A stretch of 64,000 bases of DNA. It comes from Thermohalobaculum sp951813525 (lineage in GTDB: Bacteria > Pseudomonadota > Alphaproteobacteria > Rhodobacterales > Rhodobacteraceae). How positions within the stretch are numbered: position 1 is the first letter of the stretch; every line of letters starts with the position of its first letter. A program made the position numbers and the translations under genes. Shown here one piece after another: positions 52,095 to 61,503 of this stretch. The notes below the pieces were generated by a model that had not been told where the DNA came from, made no database searches, and worked only from the letters and a program-made list of their open reading frames with translations. The DNA is taken from the NCBI GenBank assembly GCA_951813525.2, contig CATOTJ020000001.1:1237401-1301400 (forward strand), written 5' to 3'.

Positions 52095-54239
52095 ATGGGC
52101 GGCGACGATCAAACAAAGAATCTGATATTGGCGGCTGTGCTGTCGATGCTGATCGTGCTCGGCTGGTATCAACTGTTCCCGCCGCCGGAATCGACCTATG
52201 AGCCGCCTCCGGCAACAGCCACGGGCGGTGCGCCCGGCGATCCAACCGGTGAACCCGGCTCAGCCGAACCGGGCGCGCCGGCACCACTCGATATGGTTGA
52301 TCGCGAGAAGGCCCTGGAAGGCGACCGCGTTCTGATCGAAACGCCATCGGTCAGCGGGTCTATCCGCCTGAAGGGCGGCCGGGTCGATGACCTGCATCTG
52401 CTGGACTATAAAGAAACGCTGGAACCCGACAGCGACACGATCACGTTGCTGCACCCCGAAGCAACAGCGGTTGCCCATTTCATCGATCACGGCTGGCGCC
52501 GGACCGAAGGCGCGCAGGAAATTGCGCTGCCTGGCCCCGACACGCCCTGGACGGTGGAATCCGGCGAGAAGCTGACACCGGACAGCCCGGTGACGTTGGT
52601 CTGGGACAATGGTGGGGGCCTGATCTTCCGGCGCACCATTGCCATTGACGCCCAGTACATGTTCACCGTCACCCAGTCGGTTGAAAACACGACGGGCGAT
52701 GATGTTGCCCTTGTGCCCTATGGCAAGATCCGGCGCGTCGAAGGACCGTCGGCGGCAATCGGTTGGATCCTGCACATCGGCGCGCTCGCCATGGTCGACG
52801 GCACGCTGAGTGACCCCGACTATGATGATTTGATCGACCTGGCACCGGACCCGGAAACCGGCGGGCGCTATCAGCATCTTGCGGTTAAAGAGAACGGCTG
52901 GCTCGGCTTCACGGACAAGTCGTGGATGTCGATCATGATCGCCAAGCCAGGGTCGAGTTTTGACGGCTATTACCGCGTGCCGGTGCTTGGCACGATCCCG
53001 GTCTATGAAGCCTTGATGCGGCAACCGGCGCAAAAAATCGCCGCAGGCGCCAGCGCAGACGTTACCAGTCACTTTTTCGCAGGCGCCAAAGAGCTGGCGA
53101 CGCTGCGCGGTTATGAAGATTCGATCGGCGTCGACCGATTCATCGACGCAATCGACTGGGGTTGGTTTTTCTTTCTGACCAAACCGATTGCCCAGCTTCT
53201 GGCCTTTGTGAAGGGCATTGTCGGGAACATGGGCTTCTCGATTATCGTGCTGACGCTGATCATCAAGGCCGTGCTCTTCCCGCTGGCGTGGAAGTCCTAT
53301 GTCTCGATGTCGAAGATGAAAAAGCTTCAACCCGAGATGATGAAGATCAAGGAACGCGTCGGCGACGACCGCCAGAAGATGCAACAGGAGATGATGCAGC
53401 TCTACAAGAAGGAGAAGGTCAACCCTGCTTCCGGTTGCCTGCCTATCCTGTTGCAGATCCCAATCTTCTTTTCGCTCTACAAGGTGCTCTACGTCACCAT
53501 CGAGATGCGGCACGAGCCGTTTATCTGGTGGATCAAGGATCTGTCGGCGCCTGATCCGACCTCGTTCATCAACCTTTTCGGCCTGCTGCCATGGGATGCG
53601 CCCGATCCGACGTCGTTCATTGCGATCTTCTCGATCGGTGTTTTCCCGATCCTGATGGGCGTGACGATGTGGTTGCAGCAAAAACTGAACCCGGCCCCGA
53701 CCGACGCGACCCAGGCGATGATTTTCGCGTGGATGCCCTGGGTCTTCATGTTCATGCTGGGATCGTTCGCGTCGGGCCTGGTTATTTACTGGGTTGCCAA
53801 CAACACGATCACATTTATCCAGCAATACCTGATCATGCGAAGTCAGGGTGTCGATGTGAATCTGCTGGGCAATATCAGGTCCAGTTTCAAGCGAAAGCCC
53901 GGCGACAGCAAGAAGGACGCCGACAAGCAAAGCAGTGGCAAGAAGGACGCTGACGAGAAAGCGAAGAACGCCGGGAGTGAGACGGCCGGGGACGCAGACG
54001 ACGCCACCAATGCAGATACATCCTCACCGGCAGACGGGTCTGAAGATGCATCAGACGGCGGGTCAGTCGGCGGATCGAATAGCGGGTCAGACAGCGGATC
54101 GGATAGCGGCAGCGACGATAACACAACAAAGAATGCCGGAACCGGCGGCGCCAGAAAGGGCGGCAAGGGCAAAGGCAGAAGCCGACGTAGAAAGGGTAGA
54201 TCCAGCGGCAATAGCGGCCGATCTGGCGGAGGAGTCTGA
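52095..54239 (+). CDS. yidC: Membrane protein insertase YidC with long C-terminal tail
   Basis: A 714-residue YidC. It has the N-terminal anchor (NLILAAVLSMLIVLGWYQLF), a periplasmic beta domain (about 70-340), and the conserved five-helix insertase (about 345-600) with WGWFFFLTKPIAQLLAFVKG, GFSIIVLTLIIKAVLFPLAWKSYVSM, NPASGCLPILLQIPIFFSLYKVL and IYWVANNTITFIQQY. Beyond about residue 610 is an unusual tail: Lys/Asp-rich, then Ser/Gly/Asp repeats, ending in a strongly basic Gly/Arg/Lys segment. Most alphaproteobacterial YidC end soon after the last helix. The ATG at 52095 follows AGGAG. MOSC and yihA follow at once. Confidence 0.94.
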   Translation: MGGDDQTKNLILAAVLSMLIVLGWYQLFPPPESTYEPPPATATGGAPGDPTGEPGSAEPGAPAPLDMVDREKALEGDRVLIETPSVSGSIRLKGGRVDDLHLLDYKETLEPDSDTITLLHPEATAVAHFIDHGWRRTEGAQEIALPGPDTPWTVESGEKLTPDSPVTLVWDNGGGLIFRRTIAIDAQYMFTVTQSVENTTGDDVALVPYGKIRRVEGPSAAIGWILHIGALAMVDGTLSDPDYDDLIDLAPDPETGGRYQHLAVKENGWLGFTDKSWMSIMIAKPGSSFDGYYRVPVLGTIPVYEALMRQPAQKIAAGASADVTSHFFAGAKELATLRGYEDSIGVDRFIDAIDWGWFFFLTKPIAQLLAFVKGIVGNMGFSIIVLTLIIKAVLFPLAWKSYVSMSKMKKLQPEMMKIKERVGDDRQKMQQEMMQLYKKEKVNPASGCLPILLQIPIFFSLYKVLYVTIEMRHEPFIWWIKDLSAPDPTSFINLFGLLPWDAPDPTSFIAIFSIGVFPILMGVTMWLQQKLNPAPTDATQAMIFAWMPWVFMFMLGSFASGLVIYWVANNTITFIQQYLIMRSQGVDVNLLGNIRSSFKRKPGDSKKDADKQSSGKKDADEKAKNAGSETAGDADDATNADTSSPADGSEDASDGGSVGGSNSGSDSGSDSGSDDNTTKNAGTGGARKGGKGKGRSRRRKGRSSGNSGRSGGGV

Positions 54240-54242
54240 CCC

Positions 54243-54992
54243 ATGTGGACACTGGCACATATATTCCGGCATCCGGTCAAATCGCTGGGCGAAGAGGCCA
54301 TGCCCGAAGTTGATCTGGCCAACGGCAAACCTATGCCATTCGACCGGCGCTGGGCCATTGCGCATGGCAATGCCGAAGATATCCGCGGATGGGCCGCCGC
54401 CAAGAACTTCGTGACGCAGACCCATGTGCCCCGTCTCGCTCAGATCAAGGCGCGTTTCCTGCCCGAAAGCCACACGATGCAGCTGTCGCATCCAGACCTG
54501 CCTGATCTGTCGCTGCGGCCCGGTTCGGTCGACGGCGATGACGCGCTGAGCGAGTGGATCGAGCCGCTGGTCGATGGCACAAGCCGGTCCGGGCCGTTCC
54601 TGGTCTATTCGATCCCCAATGTCGCCTTTATCGATTTGGAACACGCCCATATCTCGATCGGGTCCGAGGCATCGCGCCGCGCGCTATCAGAACTGGCCGG
54701 GCATGAGCTGGAGCATATCCGGTTTCGCATGAACCTGTGGCTGGAGGGGCTGGCGCCGTGGGAAGACCTGACCCTGATCGGGCGCGAGATCGAGATCGGC
54801 GACGCCCGCCTGAAGATCGTTGAACCGGATGCGCGCTGCAACGCGACCGCGGCCAGCCCGGTCACCGGAACCCGCGATGTGGCGGTTCCCGCCCTATTGC
54901 AGGAGCATCTGGGACATACCGATTTCGGCGTCTATGCGCAGGTGGTCAAAGGCGGCGCAGTCCGCGTTGGCGACGAGGCGCGGCTGGTCTGA
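54243..54992 (+). CDS. MOSC domain-containing protein
   Basis: A 249-residue protein. MWTLAHIFRHPVKSLGEEAM is the MOSC N-terminal beta-barrel start, and RFRMNLWLEGLAPWEDLTLIG with RLKIVEPDARCNATAASPVTG, then TRD, is the MOSC core, whose conserved Cys (about residue 200) would carry sulfur or contact molybdenum cofactor. Related proteins reduce N-hydroxylated compounds with Moco, but this one's substrate is unknown. It starts three bases after yidC with its ribosome site (GGAGGAG) inside yidC, so the two are coupled. The pairing is usual for Rhodobacterales. Confidence 0.9.
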   Translation: MWTLAHIFRHPVKSLGEEAMPEVDLANGKPMPFDRRWAIAHGNAEDIRGWAAAKNFVTQTHVPRLAQIKARFLPESHTMQLSHPDLPDLSLRPGSVDGDDALSEWIEPLVDGTSRSGPFLVYSIPNVAFIDLEHAHISIGSEASRRALSELAGHELEHIRFRMNLWLEGLAPWEDLTLIGREIEIGDARLKIVEPDARCNATAASPVTGTRDVAVPALLQEHLGHTDFGVYAQVVKGGAVRVGDEARLV

Positions 54993-55062
54993 CCCCGGCG
55001 GGGCGCTTCAACGCTCCGCGCCGTATCCTTGCCTTGCCAATTCCAGAAAAGGCGAACGGCCC

Positions 55063-55722
55063 GTGCCCGATCTTCCCTTTGAAATCGACCCCCAGCGCGA
55101 CGCGGCGGCGTTAGAGGCCGGGCGCAAGCTGTTCGCCGGTCCCTGCGATTTCGTCAAAGGTGTGGTCAAGATGGATGGCCTGCCCGCCCCGGACAGACCA
55201 GAGATCTGTTTCGCCGGACGCTCGAATGTCGGCAAATCGTCATTGATAAACGCGCTGACCGGCCGCAAAGCACTAGCAAGGGCATCGAACACGCCTGGGC
55301 GCACGCAGGAGATCAATTATTTCGCGCTGTCCGAAATCGGATATCTGGTCGATCTGCCCGGATATGGCTTTGCCGAGGCGCCGAAGAAGAAGGTCGAAGC
55401 CTGGCAGGGTCTGATCCGCAGCTATTTGGCAGGCCGCGTCACATTGGGCCGCGCGATTGTACTGATCGACGCGCGCCACGGCCTGAAGCCCGTCGATCAT
55501 GAACATATGGCCCTGTTGGACCGTGCCGCCGTGGTCTTCCAGACCGTCCTGACAAAAACCGACAAACCGAAGAAGGGCGCGCTGGAGGCGGTCATCTCCG
55601 GCGTGCGTGAAGGCCTGTCGCGCCATCCCGCTGCCTTTCCGGAACTGATGACGACCTCTTCCGAATCTGGTCAGGGTATTGCCGAGTTGCGCGCGGTGTC
55701 AGCCCAGTTGCTGTCGGCCTGA
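55063..55722 (+). CDS. engB: Ribosome biogenesis GTPase YihA/EngB
   Basis: A 219-residue GTPase required for large-subunit assembly. Motifs: ICFAGRSNVGKSSLINALTG (G1), NTPGRTQEINYF (G2), LVDLPGYGFAEAPKKKVEAW (G3) and TVLTKTDKPKKG (G4), then TTSSESGQGIAEL (G5 region). The GTG at 55063 is used as start because homologous residues begin there; AAAGGCG lies upstream. The frame reaching 54820 overlaps the MOSC gene. It completes the yidC-MOSC-yihA group; the usual next gene argB is not seen. Confidence 0.93.
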   Translation: MPDLPFEIDPQRDAAALEAGRKLFAGPCDFVKGVVKMDGLPAPDRPEICFAGRSNVGKSSLINALTGRKALARASNTPGRTQEINYFALSEIGYLVDLPGYGFAEAPKKKVEAWQGLIRSYLAGRVTLGRAIVLIDARHGLKPVDHEHMALLDRAAVVFQTVLTKTDKPKKGALEAVISGVREGLSRHPAAFPELMTTSSESGQGIAELRAVSAQLLSA

Positions 55723-55824
55723 TCGAAATCACCTGGCAAACAGTGCGCCGATCTGAACCGCGATGGATATGCTGCCCGGCAATTTGTATGACGATGCCGT
55801 GGCGGCAATTTCGCGGACCCGAAT

Positions 55825-57243
55825 ATGAACGGTGACAATTCCTCCCCGGAAGGGTTGGCAGCGCTGGAATCGCGTCTTGCGCGCGGCCTTGCGCAACTCA
55901 ATTACCCGCCCGTGAATTGGGTTCCGGAAAAAGTCGGCCGCGATGGCAGGATTGCTGCCGATGTTCTGATCGTCGGGGCGGGGATGAACGGGCTTTGTGC
56001 CGCATTTGCACTGCGCCGTCTCGGGGTCGCAAATATTCGCCAGATCGACATGCAGCCGAAGGGGCAGGAAGGGCCATGGCTGAACTATGCGCGTATGGAA
56101 TATCTACGCTCGCCCAAGCATCTTGCCGGACCGGCGCTGGGCCTGCCAGACCTGACCTTCCAGGCCTGGTGGCAGGCGCAATACGGCCAAAGCGGCTGGG
56201 ACGCACTGGGCTATATCGAACGCCGGGACTGGGCACGATATCTGACCTGGTTCGCGCGTGTAACCGGCGCCACGGTCCAGAGCGAAACGTCGCTGACAGG
56301 ACTGCGTTACGAGGACGGACTGATCACCGCATCGGCTGCGAACGGGGGCAACGAAGCACAGATTTTCGCCCGTCAGGTTGTTCTGGCGACGGGACGGGAA
56401 GGACAGGCGAAGCCGCGCATCCCGATCCCGTTTGCCCCCCATCTGGGCGCGGGCGTTCAACACAGTTCCGCGCCATTGGACCGGGCTGGATTGGCTGGAT
56501 CGCGGATCGTCGTTGTAGGGCTGTCTGCGTCCGCCTTTGACAATGCCTGCTTGGCCGCCGAGGCGGGATCCGATGTCACCCTGCTTGGCCGCGCACCGCA
56601 CCTGCCAACGGTCAACAAGATGAAGCAGACCGTCTATCCCGGGTTTGCACATGGATTTCCGAATCTGCCCGGCACCGACCGGCTGGCCTGGCTGCGGATG
56701 GTTGCTGCGGCGCGCGTCGCACCGCCCAGGCATACAGTTCAACGCGCCGCGCGGGCCGGTGTGAAGGTCGAGTTGGGCGTCGAAACGGACGAGGTCGTCA
56801 GAGCGGACGGCGCCCTTAAGCTGATCACGTCAAAAGGGGTCTTCACGGCGGACCGTGTGATCCTGGGCACAGGCTTCAGGTTCGACTTTGCAGGCGTTTC
56901 GGAACTGTCGGGCTTTGCATCGCGAACGCTGCTTTGGCGCGACTTGGCTGTCGCTGAAGGGCCAGAGGACGAATTGCTCGATTGCCCCGTTGTGGGTCCG
57001 GGCTTTGAATTGCGCCCCAAGCCCGGTCACAGCGCTGCTGGGTTCAACCGCATCCGCTGTTTTTCACACGCTGCGCAACCATCGCTGGGCAACCTTGCCA
57101 ACGACATCCCTCAGGCATCAGAGGGCGCCGATCGCCTGGCCCGCGCCATCGCTTGTGACCTGTTCATCGAGGATGCAGACTATCATCGCAGGCAGTTGGA
57201 GGCCTATTCCGAGCCGGAATTGCTGGGCGATGAATACCCCTGA
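55825..57243 (+). CDS. FAD-dependent oxidoreductase (flavoprotein monooxygenase-like)
   Basis: A 472-residue two-dinucleotide-domain flavoprotein. DVLIVGAGMNGLCAAFALRR (about 46-65) binds FAD, GSRIVVVGLSASAFDNACLA (about 225) binds NAD(P)H, and TADRVILGTGFRFD (about 345) is the ATG-like motif. LNYARMEYLRSPKHLAGPAL resembles the N-hydroxylating/SidA-like monooxygenase group. Substrate unknown. It is 100 bp after engB and probably a separate unit. Confidence 0.85.
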   Translation: MNGDNSSPEGLAALESRLARGLAQLNYPPVNWVPEKVGRDGRIAADVLIVGAGMNGLCAAFALRRLGVANIRQIDMQPKGQEGPWLNYARMEYLRSPKHLAGPALGLPDLTFQAWWQAQYGQSGWDALGYIERRDWARYLTWFARVTGATVQSETSLTGLRYEDGLITASAANGGNEAQIFARQVVLATGREGQAKPRIPIPFAPHLGAGVQHSSAPLDRAGLAGSRIVVVGLSASAFDNACLAAEAGSDVTLLGRAPHLPTVNKMKQTVYPGFAHGFPNLPGTDRLAWLRMVAAARVAPPRHTVQRAARAGVKVELGVETDEVVRADGALKLITSKGVFTADRVILGTGFRFDFAGVSELSGFASRTLLWRDLAVAEGPEDELLDCPVVGPGFELRPKPGHSAAGFNRIRCFSHAAQPSLGNLANDIPQASEGADRLARAIACDLFIEDADYHRRQLEAYSEPELLGDEYP

Positions 57244-57425
57244 TCTCCTTCACTCTTGCGCCGGGCCGGGCGGTCTCGTCATGAAACAGCATAGATATGC
57301 GTCGCTTCCCAATCCGATCGAGATGCGCTTTGGGGCGGTGGTTGCCGCAATTTACCGCTTAGGGACGTTCTTGAGATGCGGCGCGCCAACTGCCCGCCCG
57401 CTACCGCCGGTCGCCAAAAGGTTTT

Positions 57426-58592
57426 GTGATCCGCCGGGCGATTGCATGGGTGGCCAGAATGCGGCATGCGGCTGTGAAGGGAACGCCTCTTCTCAAAAGC
57501 AAAGCCGGTGAGGTCGATTTGGATGTAGTCGTTATTGGGGCCGGTCTGTCCGGTCTGACCGCCGCATCGGTTCTGAGTGAGGCGGGAGCCGACATTCGCG
57601 TGCTCGAAGCCGATGAACGCATCGGCGGGCGGATCCAGGCCATTCGTGATCGGGAAACCGGACGGGCGCTTGCGGATCTGGGACCAACCTGGGTTTGGCC
57701 AAAGTATCAACCGGTTGTCGCCAGGTGGCTGGATATCCTCGGCGCAGCGACGTTCGAGCAGTTCAACAAGGGCGACGCCGTGATCCTCGGTTACGGACCA
57801 GCGCCGCTGCGGCAGCCCCTTCCCGGGCAAGACGGGATGGCCCGCATTGTCGGCGGCCCATCGGCGCTCATCGACGCTCTTTCCCAGCGCATCGGGTCCG
57901 CAAAGATCCGAACGGCAGCACGCGCGACCGCAATCCTGGAGGACGGGCCAGAGCGCATTGCCATTCATCTCGCATCCGGCGAAATCATCACTGCGGACAA
58001 AGTGATCGTTTCAGTACCGCTTCGTGTAGCTCTTGCGAACCTGGATCTTCCCTGTGCACCGCAGACACTGTTGGACGCAATGCAGAGGACGCCAACATGG
58101 ATGAGCACGCATGCCAAGGCCGTCGCTTTGTATGATGAGCCCTTTTGGCGGAAAGACGGGTTGGCCGGCAGAATTGCCAGCCAGATTGGCCCGTTGGTTG
58201 AGGGGCATGATCATTCAGCCGCCGACGACAACCCGGCCGCGATATTCGGTTTCGTGGGATGGCCGCCGATCACCCGGCAGGACAATCCGGAGGACCTCAA
58301 GACGGCAATACTGACCCAACTCTCCGAATGTTTCGGTCCACGCGCCGCTCACCCGATCGAGTTGGTCGTTCAGGATTGGGCAATGAACCCGAACATCGTT
58401 ACCGATCTGGATCTCTCGCACCCCGCCCAACACCACGAAGTCGGCCCGGCCGTTCTAAGGCAACGCCATCTCGACGGCCGCATCAGATTTGCAGTCTCAG
58501 AAGCGTCTGAAATAAGCCCCGGGCTGATCGAAGGCGCCTTGGCAATCGGCGAACGGGCTGCCAAGGCTGTCCTAGAGCCGTCTTCGAACTGA
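57426..58592 (+). CDS. Flavin-containing amine oxidase family protein
   Basis: A 388-residue protein with N-terminal DVVVIGAGLSGLTAASVLSE (FAD), EADERIGGRIQAI (the GGR motif) and the C-terminal FAVSEASEISPGLIEGALAIGERAAKAV corresponding to the GTExxxxxxGxxxGAxxSG end of monoamine oxidases. It is shorter than typical MAO (450 or more). The GTG start follows AAAGG; an ATG at 57459 is possible. Substrate unknown. Downstream 58593-58921 holds only a small gene remnant and an AT-rich stretch next to an IS. Confidence 0.84.
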   Translation: MIRRAIAWVARMRHAAVKGTPLLKSKAGEVDLDVVVIGAGLSGLTAASVLSEAGADIRVLEADERIGGRIQAIRDRETGRALADLGPTWVWPKYQPVVARWLDILGAATFEQFNKGDAVILGYGPAPLRQPLPGQDGMARIVGGPSALIDALSQRIGSAKIRTAARATAILEDGPERIAIHLASGEIITADKVIVSVPLRVALANLDLPCAPQTLLDAMQRTPTWMSTHAKAVALYDEPFWRKDGLAGRIASQIGPLVEGHDHSAADDNPAAIFGFVGWPPITRQDNPEDLKTAILTQLSECFGPRAAHPIELVVQDWAMNPNIVTDLDLSHPAQHHEVGPAVLRQRHLDGRIRFAVSEASEISPGLIEGALAIGERAAKAVLEPSSN

Positions 58593-58635
58593 CTGGACCG
58601 ATCAGATTGCGATGTGCCGCCAAAATGGGACTTAG

Positions 58636-58785
58636 AATAGTCAGCGCGAGATCGCGCGAGCCACACAGGGCAAATGCATCCGCCACGTCACGGATTACTG
58701 GGACCCCGATCTTCGCACCGACCATGTCCGGTTTGAACAAGTAGGCTCGAAGAAATCATTTCCGATGAGGGGCTGGTGCCGCTGA
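58636..58785 (+). pseudogene. Possible NTF2-like gene remnant
   Basis: The frame reads REIARATQGKCIRHVTDYWD, then PDLRTDHVRFEQVGSKKSFP and ends at a TGA. IRHVTDYWDP resembles the end of SnoaL/NTF2-like proteins. A stop lies at 58633 and no start is visible, so this would be a 3' relic. The following 58786-58921 is AT-rich with no recognised content and runs to the IS1182 end. Confidence 0.3.
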
Positions 58786-58921
58786 GAGGACCAGATATAG
58801 AAGCTAAACATATGATTAATAACAATATTATTCTAGGAACTCTTGTAGACCACCTTTTGAACCACCTTGATGCTGATGCACTTTGCGACACCGCCATTTA
58901 TTTCTCCCAGCCTCCGCGAAC

Positions 58922-60435
58922 GGCCGATTTTGTTGAAGAAGTCGTTTTTCGAGAGGCTCCTGGCCTAGGCTGATGACGCTCGCCGCGCCGCTCAGGCCGG
59001 GTTCGGCACGAGTTTCGCGAGCTTCCTGAGGTTTTGCGCTGTTGCTGCCATCAGGAATTCGTCGCGGGCGCCGGATGGTCCTCTGAGCCGGAGACGGTCG
59101 AGTTTCAGGATACGTTTGAGGTGAGCGAACAGCATTTCGACTTTCTTCCTGGCGCGCATTGCATCGACATATGCGTCCGTTTTGGCGATGTCGCGGGCCA
59201 TGTCTCGCGCGCCTTCGTGAACAGATCGCAGGATTTTCCGCGCATGCTCCTTGGGCGTGCAACACGGCTTGAGTGGGCATGCGTCGCAGTCGTGTTTGCT
59301 GGCGCGGTAACGGCGCTGGCCGTCGTCATCTACTGCATCGCGGGCAATCTTGAAGGGGCGACGGTACTGACGGAGCCAGTGACCGGCAGGGCAGCGATAG
59401 GCGTCCTCGCCGTGGTCGTAGGTAAAATCTGACCGGGAGAAGATCTCGTCTGATCGTCTCGACTTATCGATGACGGGTATGAATGGCTCTATACCCTGTT
59501 CCTCAACCAGCCAGGCGAGCATCTCCGCATTGCCATATCCCGTGTCGCCGACAAGGCGCTCGGGATAGAGGTTGAATGTCTGCCGGGTCCGCTCAATCAT
59601 ATCCCGGGCGGCCTTGTTCTCGGCCTGACGGATCGGTGCGGTTGGCTCGACATCCACGATGATCGCGTTGTCGAGGTCGACGAGATAGTTCGTGGAATAG
59701 ATGAAGTGCGCCTTGCCGCGATCGGCAGCAGACCAGCGCGCCGCCGGATCGACAGGCGAGATGTATTTGGGCACGACGGGTGTCGCTGCACCGAAAGCCG
59801 CATCGTCCAGTGTCGCAAGATATTCGGACGTCGCGCGGCCGGCGAATTGCTCTGGCGACCAGTCTTTCGGCGTGATCCCGTCTTCCCGGTTCGCATCAGC
59901 CTTGATCAGGGATGCGTCGACACCGAACGCTTCTCCGCCAACAAGACCTTCGCGGATGCATCGAGAAAGAACATCCTCGAACAGGAACCTGAACAGATCA
60001 CTGTCGCGGAAACGGCCATGCCGGTTCTTCGAGAACGTGGAATGGTCCGGCACCGGATCGTTCAGATCCAGCCTACAAAACCAGCGATAGGCGAGGTTCA
60101 GATGCACCTCTTCGCAAAGTCGTCGCTCTGAGCGAATGCCGTGAGTGTAGCCGATAATCAACATCCTGATCATCAGTTCGGGATCGATAGATGGGCGACC
60201 AATCCGGCTATAAAACGGCTCGAGCCGACGCCGGACGCTCGAAAGATCGACGAACCGATCAATGCTCCGAAGCAAGTGATCCGCGGGCACGTGGATCTCC
60301 AGGTTGAACTCGTAGAACAGGCTGTTCTGCAGCACTTGCCGATCGCCCATCATCGCAGAAAACCTCCGTCACCACAGAGATCTTGAATCAGTGCTGGACC
60401 GTTCTTTCAACCCGGCTTTTTCAACAAAATCGGCC
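58922..60435 (-). mobile_element. IS1182-family insertion sequence, copy 1
   Basis: Both ends carry GGCCGATTTTGTTGAA pointing inward (58922 rightward; 60435 leftward), giving an element of about 1.5 kb with one transposase gene. No flanking target duplication is apparent (outside bases GAAC and CTGA). The transposase-start end is repeated exactly at 63896-64000 in opposite orientation. Confidence 0.88.
58992..60353 (-). CDS. IS1182-family transposase
   Basis: A 453-residue DDE transposase. The N-terminal DUF772 domain includes HLLRSIDRFVDLSSVRRRLE, RPSIDPELMIRMLIIGYTHG and LNDPVPDHSTFSKNR. The catalytic part has GVDASLIKADANRE (first Asp), LVGDTGYGNAEML (second Asp), a Cys-rich HDCDACPLKPCC zinc-like cluster, and MRARKKVEMLFAHLKRILKLDR (Glu). 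It appears intact. A second copy begins at 63978 at the window edge. Confidence 0.93.
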   Translation of the reverse strand: MMGDRQVLQNSLFYEFNLEIHVPADHLLRSIDRFVDLSSVRRRLEPFYSRIGRPSIDPELMIRMLIIGYTHGIRSERRLCEEVHLNLAYRWFCRLDLNDPVPDHSTFSKNRHGRFRDSDLFRFLFEDVLSRCIREGLVGGEAFGVDASLIKADANREDGITPKDWSPEQFAGRATSEYLATLDDAAFGAATPVVPKYISPVDPAARWSAADRGKAHFIYSTNYLVDLDNAIIVDVEPTAPIRQAENKAARDMIERTRQTFNLYPERLVGDTGYGNAEMLAWLVEEQGIEPFIPVIDKSRRSDEIFSRSDFTYDHGEDAYRCPAGHWLRQYRRPFKIARDAVDDDGQRRYRASKHDCDACPLKPCCTPKEHARKILRSVHEGARDMARDIAKTDAYVDAMRARKKVEMLFAHLKRILKLDRLRLRGPSGARDEFLMAATAQNLRKLAKLVPNPA

Positions 60436-60587
60436 CTGAGCCGACCTCCACGAACTGGTTGAAATGCTGCGGCGCAGCCCGTTGAACCAGCCATTCGCGG
60501 CAAATGCAAAATCTGAAGGGTGGCGAGTTCGCGCTGCGGCGACATCTTGGAATTGCCGCGCGGTTCACTGTGTGCCAGCGTCCTGTC

Positions 60588-61310
60588 ATGATCGAGTTCC
60601 GCACCCTCGCCACGGACCATCCCGACCTCGCACATTCACCGCTGCTGAGGGGCGCTCTACTGACCATGCGATATGTGCAAGAGCACGGATCGATCGGCTT
60701 GACCAAAACCAAGGCCTTCAAGCGCTTCTTTGTGCACTGGGCTGTTGAGCATTTTGATTGGCCGGGGATGAGCGCCGCTGAGATGTTTCGCTACAACAAG
60801 GTAGTCAACGAGTACGAGTTCCCCCCACTCGAGGTTCTCCATTTTCTGCTGATATCGCTGCGCCTGGGACGGCACTTCAAGGGTGAGTTTAGGCTGACCA
60901 AGCAAGGCGCAGATCTGTCGCAAGACCCAAGCCGACTGTTTGCCGAACTGATCCCGTACTTTTTGTTTCAGATCGACCACGCGTCTTATGGGCGCTTTGA
61001 CGACCGTCCCTTCGGAAAATGGGACGTTTGGATGAACGTGATTAACGCAGAGGCCGATCACGGCACGACCGAGGCAGCCTTGTTTGAAACCTTCTACGGT
61101 GAGCCTGAAGATTGGCACACTGCGGGATGGCGAGAGATGGCCGCGTTCTCGTCTTGCGTGCTGCGACCGCTCAAATGGGCGGGGCTTCTGATCGAGACCC
61201 GCGAAGACGGCGCTAGCAAGCACGTATGTCATGTATTCAAAACCCCGCTCTGGCGCAGCGCGCTCAAACTGGACACTGACGACATGCTGCGACCGATGTC
61301 CGTTCAGTGA
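60588..61310 (+). CDS. Conserved hypothetical protein between IS1182 copies
   Basis: A 240-residue protein (start chosen at MIEFRTLATDHPDL; the frame reaches 60504). It is rich in aromatic residues and helices: FKRFFVHWAVEHFDWPG, PPLEVLHFLLISLRLGRHF, LFAELIPYFLFQIDHASYG, and a C-terminal wing-like LKWAGLLIETRED with HVCHVFKTPLW. It may contain a winged-helix, but I cannot assign a function. No strong ribosome site is seen. It sits between two inverted IS1182 copies, followed by an oxidoreductase gene after 193 bp. Confidence 0.65.
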   Translation: MIEFRTLATDHPDLAHSPLLRGALLTMRYVQEHGSIGLTKTKAFKRFFVHWAVEHFDWPGMSAAEMFRYNKVVNEYEFPPLEVLHFLLISLRLGRHFKGEFRLTKQGADLSQDPSRLFAELIPYFLFQIDHASYGRFDDRPFGKWDVWMNVINAEADHGTTEAALFETFYGEPEDWHTAGWREMAAFSSCVLRPLKWAGLLIETREDGASKHVCHVFKTPLWRSALKLDTDDMLRPMSVQ

Positions 61311-61503
61311 GATTGTTTTTCGCGGCTCCCAAAACACGTTGCCGATCGGGTGTGACGGCCCCAAGCTGCCATTGGAAATCATCCAAAATCGTTGCAGCAG
61401 CATTCCCCTTTGCAGACATTCATGCGCAACTGTTCGCTGGCGCCATAATCATGGAATCGCCGGACGTGTGATAGGTTTTCCTGCATGATTACTTTAGACG
61501 AAT

